Assembly (NCBI RefSeq): GCF_900188155.1
Contig: NZ_FZOG01000001.1
Coordinates: forward strand, 496,001 to 560,000
Direction: 5' to 3'
Source: Pseudomonas segetis
GTDB taxonomy: Bacteria; Pseudomonadota; Gammaproteobacteria; Pseudomonadales; Pseudomonadaceae
DNA length: 64,000 bases
The position numbers were made by a program, and so were the translations under genes. Of this stretch, positions 61,961 through 64,000 are shown piece by piece. Every line of letters starts with the position of its first letter. Position 1 is the first letter of the stretch. The notes beneath the pieces were generated by a model. The model saw only the letters and a program-made list of their open reading frames with translations, was not told where the DNA came from and did not search any database.

Positions 61961-63211
61961 TCAGAAGCGGTAAGTCACTTGCGCACCAAGACCGTGGGCG
62001 CTGTTTTCATAGGTAGAGCTGTAGTTGCCGCGCAGCGGATCGCTGTTGTCGAGCTTGGCGTCGTCTTCTTTGAGGTAGGAGTAAGCCACGTCGATAGTCA
62101 TGTCATCGGTCGGGCTCCAGCCAGCACCCAGGCTGAAGATCTTGCGGTCGCCGGTCGGGATACGCGGCGAGCGGTGCGTGTTGTTGGCAGGCGACTGGTC
62201 AACAGCCAGGCCAGCACGCAGAACCCACTGCTTGTTGAGCCTGTAGGCTGCACCAATGGCATGGGCCCAGGTGTCGTGCCAGTCTTGCTCTTCGCTGATG
62301 GTTTCAAACGGAGCTGTTACGCCTTCGTTGTTAACCGTGATGTCTTCCAGGCGGCTCCAACGGGTCCAGGTGCTGCCTGCGTAAACAGTCCACTGGTCGT
62401 TGATGTCGTAGGTCAGGGACATATCAACGGATTCAGGCGTGGTGATATCCAGGCCAGCATCGTACTTGCCTTGGAAACCACTGAGCAGGCTGCCATCGGG
62501 CACTGAAACCTTGGTGTCGCCATCGAGCTCGTAATCCACCTTGGAGTGATAAGTCACACCGGCACGTACGTGCTCGTTGAATTCGTAGAGCACACCCAGG
62601 TTATAACCGATGGCAACGTCGTCACCCTTGATTTTGACCTTGCCGTCTTCAGGGGTGAAGCTTGGGATTTTCGAGGTCAGTTCGCCGGAGATGTGGTTGA
62701 TGGTCGGGCCAAAACCGATCGACAAGTTGTCATTGAAGCGGTAGCTGACCGTTGGCTGCAGCGTGATGACCTGAACTTCGCTCTTGTCGCCAAAATAACG
62801 TCCCTGGAAGTCGCTCTCGTAATCCGTTACCAAGCCAAATGGCACATACATGCCGATACCGAAACTGACCTTGTCGTCGATTGGCTTGACGTAGTAGCCC
62901 ATAGGCACGCCCACGACTGGCACCATATCGCCGTCGTTGCTGCCGCTGAGGCTGCCATCGGCGTGCTTGATGTCGGTCTTGGCGATTACCACTGCGGCAC
63001 CTGCAGAGACTTCTTCACGCTTGAGGCGCGACATACCAGCAGGGTTACCGTACAGCGTGGTGGCGTCGTCGGCAGAGGATGAACGGCCAGCAAATGCAGT
63101 ACCCATGCTGCTGATGCTCTGCTCGTTGAGGGCAAAACCGCTGGCTAGGCTGTAGCTGGATGCAACGCTAATGGCTAAGGCCAAACTGCTTTTTAGAATT
63201 TTTTGGCTCAC
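61961..63211 (-). CDS. OmpP1/FadL-family outer membrane transporter
   Basis: A 416-residue FadL-type porin for hydrophobic compounds such as long-chain fatty acids. The signal peptide ends near SYSLAS, and mature SGFALNEQSISSMGTAFAGRSSSADDATTLYGNPAGMSRL is the plug-forming hatch with the NPA motif. The barrel ends GAQVTYRF with the required terminal Phe. The GTG start at 63211 follows GGAG by seven bases; the ATG at 63244 would add 11 unrelated residues. Confidence 0.9.
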   Translation of the reverse strand: MSQKILKSSLALAISVASSYSLASGFALNEQSISSMGTAFAGRSSSADDATTLYGNPAGMSRLKREEVSAGAAVVIAKTDIKHADGSLSGSNDGDMVPVVGVPMGYYVKPIDDKVSFGIGMYVPFGLVTDYESDFQGRYFGDKSEVQVITLQPTVSYRFNDNLSIGFGPTINHISGELTSKIPSFTPEDGKVKIKGDDVAIGYNLGVLYEFNEHVRAGVTYHSKVDYELDGDTKVSVPDGSLLSGFQGKYDAGLDITTPESVDMSLTYDINDQWTVYAGSTWTRWSRLEDITVNNEGVTAPFETISEEQDWHDTWAHAIGAAYRLNKQWVLRAGLAVDQSPANNTHRSPRIPTGDRKIFSLGAGWSPTDDMTIDVAYSYLKEDDAKLDNSDPLRGNYSSTYENSAHGLGAQVTYRF

Positions 63212-63409
63212 AGGAGGACTCCAAAGGGTAGCTGGGGAGCGCAAGCTAACAGGCTTCTTAGGCGTTTGCCAAGGGCAAAAGTTCAGTTGAAAAGTCGGGT
63301 TTTGTAGGACAATTTGTGGCGTTGTGCCGCTATCTTCGCTGAATGTGAACAGGCGTGCACTGAGCTGAAATGACGCAAACCCTGACTATTCGGACAGTTT
63401 GGCAGGATG

Positions 63410-63889
63410 TCAGGCAACTTGACCGAGCTGGCCAATGCAACGTTGCCATGCCTCAATAAAATCTTGCGCGCGCCCCGTTGGTCGAAAAACATGGCGCCAA
63501 ATTGTTGCCATGCCGACCAGGTCATCAACTTCAGGCAGGGGGCGCTGTTCAATTTCAATCAGCATCCAGGCAATGGCGGTCGCATAACGCAGGTTGACCG
63601 TGAGCTCTATGTGCGGGGCATCAAGAAAGGCATGCTGGCTCGCCAGCCCGCGGATCTGGCTGGCAAGGTCTGGATCAAAGGCGAGGTGGCAGTCCCAGAG
63701 TTGCTGGTGCCGGGTTTCGGTAATGCGAAACAAACCATGACCCAGGTTGTCATCAAGCTCGGCGCACAGGCTTGATTGACTGGCCGCAGCTCCCAGAAGC
63801 AGGGCCTCCGCAGCAGGTGAGTAGTGGCCCAGATAGACCAATGTCGGGCGGATAACATGCTGGCTCAGTTCGCAGGCCGCGATTCCCAT
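63410..63889 (-). CDS. Conserved-type hypothetical protein
   Basis: A 159-residue soluble protein beginning MGIAACELSQHVIRPTLVYLG, with HSPAAEALLLGAAASQS-like sequence and many charged residues, and no signal peptide or membrane segment. Its codon use resembles its neighbours, and helices predominate. I recognise no domain or motif. It faces away from the right edge; the last 110 bases of the window contain no further gene that I can support. Confidence 0.65.
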   Translation of the reverse strand: MGIAACELSQHVIRPTLVYLGHYSPAAEALLLGAAASQSSLCAELDDNLGHGLFRITETRHQQLWDCHLAFDPDLASQIRGLASQHAFLDAPHIELTVNLRYATAIAWMLIEIEQRPLPEVDDLVGMATIWRHVFRPTGRAQDFIEAWQRCIGQLGQVA

Positions 63890-64000
63890 ACCATCCTCAC
63901 AAAACTGGAGACCGGTAGGGCAGGCGCTTGGCAGCTGGTTGTTCGTACAAAGGCTCTACCGGGGGCGGGTTTAGCCGCTCATGTTGAAGTGTAGTGCTAC

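Overview
The window looks like chromosomal DNA of a Pseudomonas-type gammaproteobacterium. The codon use is moderately GC-rich, and many genes match Pseudomonas families: M18 aminopeptidase ApeB, periplasmic nitrate reductase, membrane glucose dehydrogenase, TtcA, and a long riboswitch-led cobalamin operon. I see no tRNA, rRNA, insertion sequence, prophage or CRISPR array. About 66 protein genes are supported. Three of them (napE, a 41-residue membrane peptide and an 89-residue protein) are so short that they were found or re-delimited by reading the bases.

Bases 1-15 kb: the end of a nitronate monooxygenase gene, a YihY-type membrane protein and an AFG1/ZapE-type ATPase come first. A split catabolic regulon follows. 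On the plus strand is a signal-less gamma-glutamyltransferase-family enzyme with a GntR/FCD regulator. On the minus strand is a binding protein, LivH, a LivM-LivG-LivF triple fusion and a divergent amidohydrolase. Both promoters carry the same paired palindrome (around TTTGCTAGCAAA or TTTGTTAGCAAA), so one regulator probably controls import and hydrolysis of one unidentified amide or N-heterocycle. Between the halves sits an electrophile/carbonyl-stress module (TetR, CurA-like reductase, DJ-1/PfpI protein) with an operator set inside its promoter. Small stress genes (NTF2-like, DUF427, msrB) follow.

Bases 15-27 kb: a tightly overlapped operon carries a binding protein, an alkaline-phosphatase-superfamily hydrolase, two permeases, an ATPase and a HAD phosphatase. 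A divergent HutC/GntR regulator accompanies it, and the motif TGGWCTAGWYCA occurs in front of both transcripts. The likely role is uptake and dephosphorylation of an organophosphorus compound; the substrate is unknown. Then come gmhA, apeB, an EntD-type phosphopantetheinyl transferase, an alpha/beta hydrolase and a DMT transporter.

Bases 27-41 kb: napEDABC with a candidate Anr box, an MFS exporter, an AraC regulator, a lipoprotein lactonase beside PQQ glucose dehydrogenase (probably a periplasmic glucose-to-gluconate pair), a CaiB-type CoA-transferase, a trypsin-like protease, SprT, a Yip1 protein and a DnaJ-related protein.

Bases 41-47 kb: ttcA, a Tag-family protein lacking the expected catalytic residues, a sirtuin, three consecutive NlpC/P60 proteins, an O-methyltransferase and a small HNH protein.

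Bases 47-64 kb: a cobalamin riboswitch leads btuB, a BtuM-like transporter, cobO, cobB, bluB, a signal-less BtuF-like protein, cobD, cobC, cobQ, cobP, cobT, an alpha-ribazole phosphatase and cobS. Nearly all of these are joined by start/stop overlaps. The operon covers outer-membrane uptake, adenosylation, amidation, lower-ligand synthesis and nucleotide-loop assembly. It is followed by a MarR-MFS-small peptide unit with a perfect palindrome just before the marR start, a FadL-type porin and an unknown protein.
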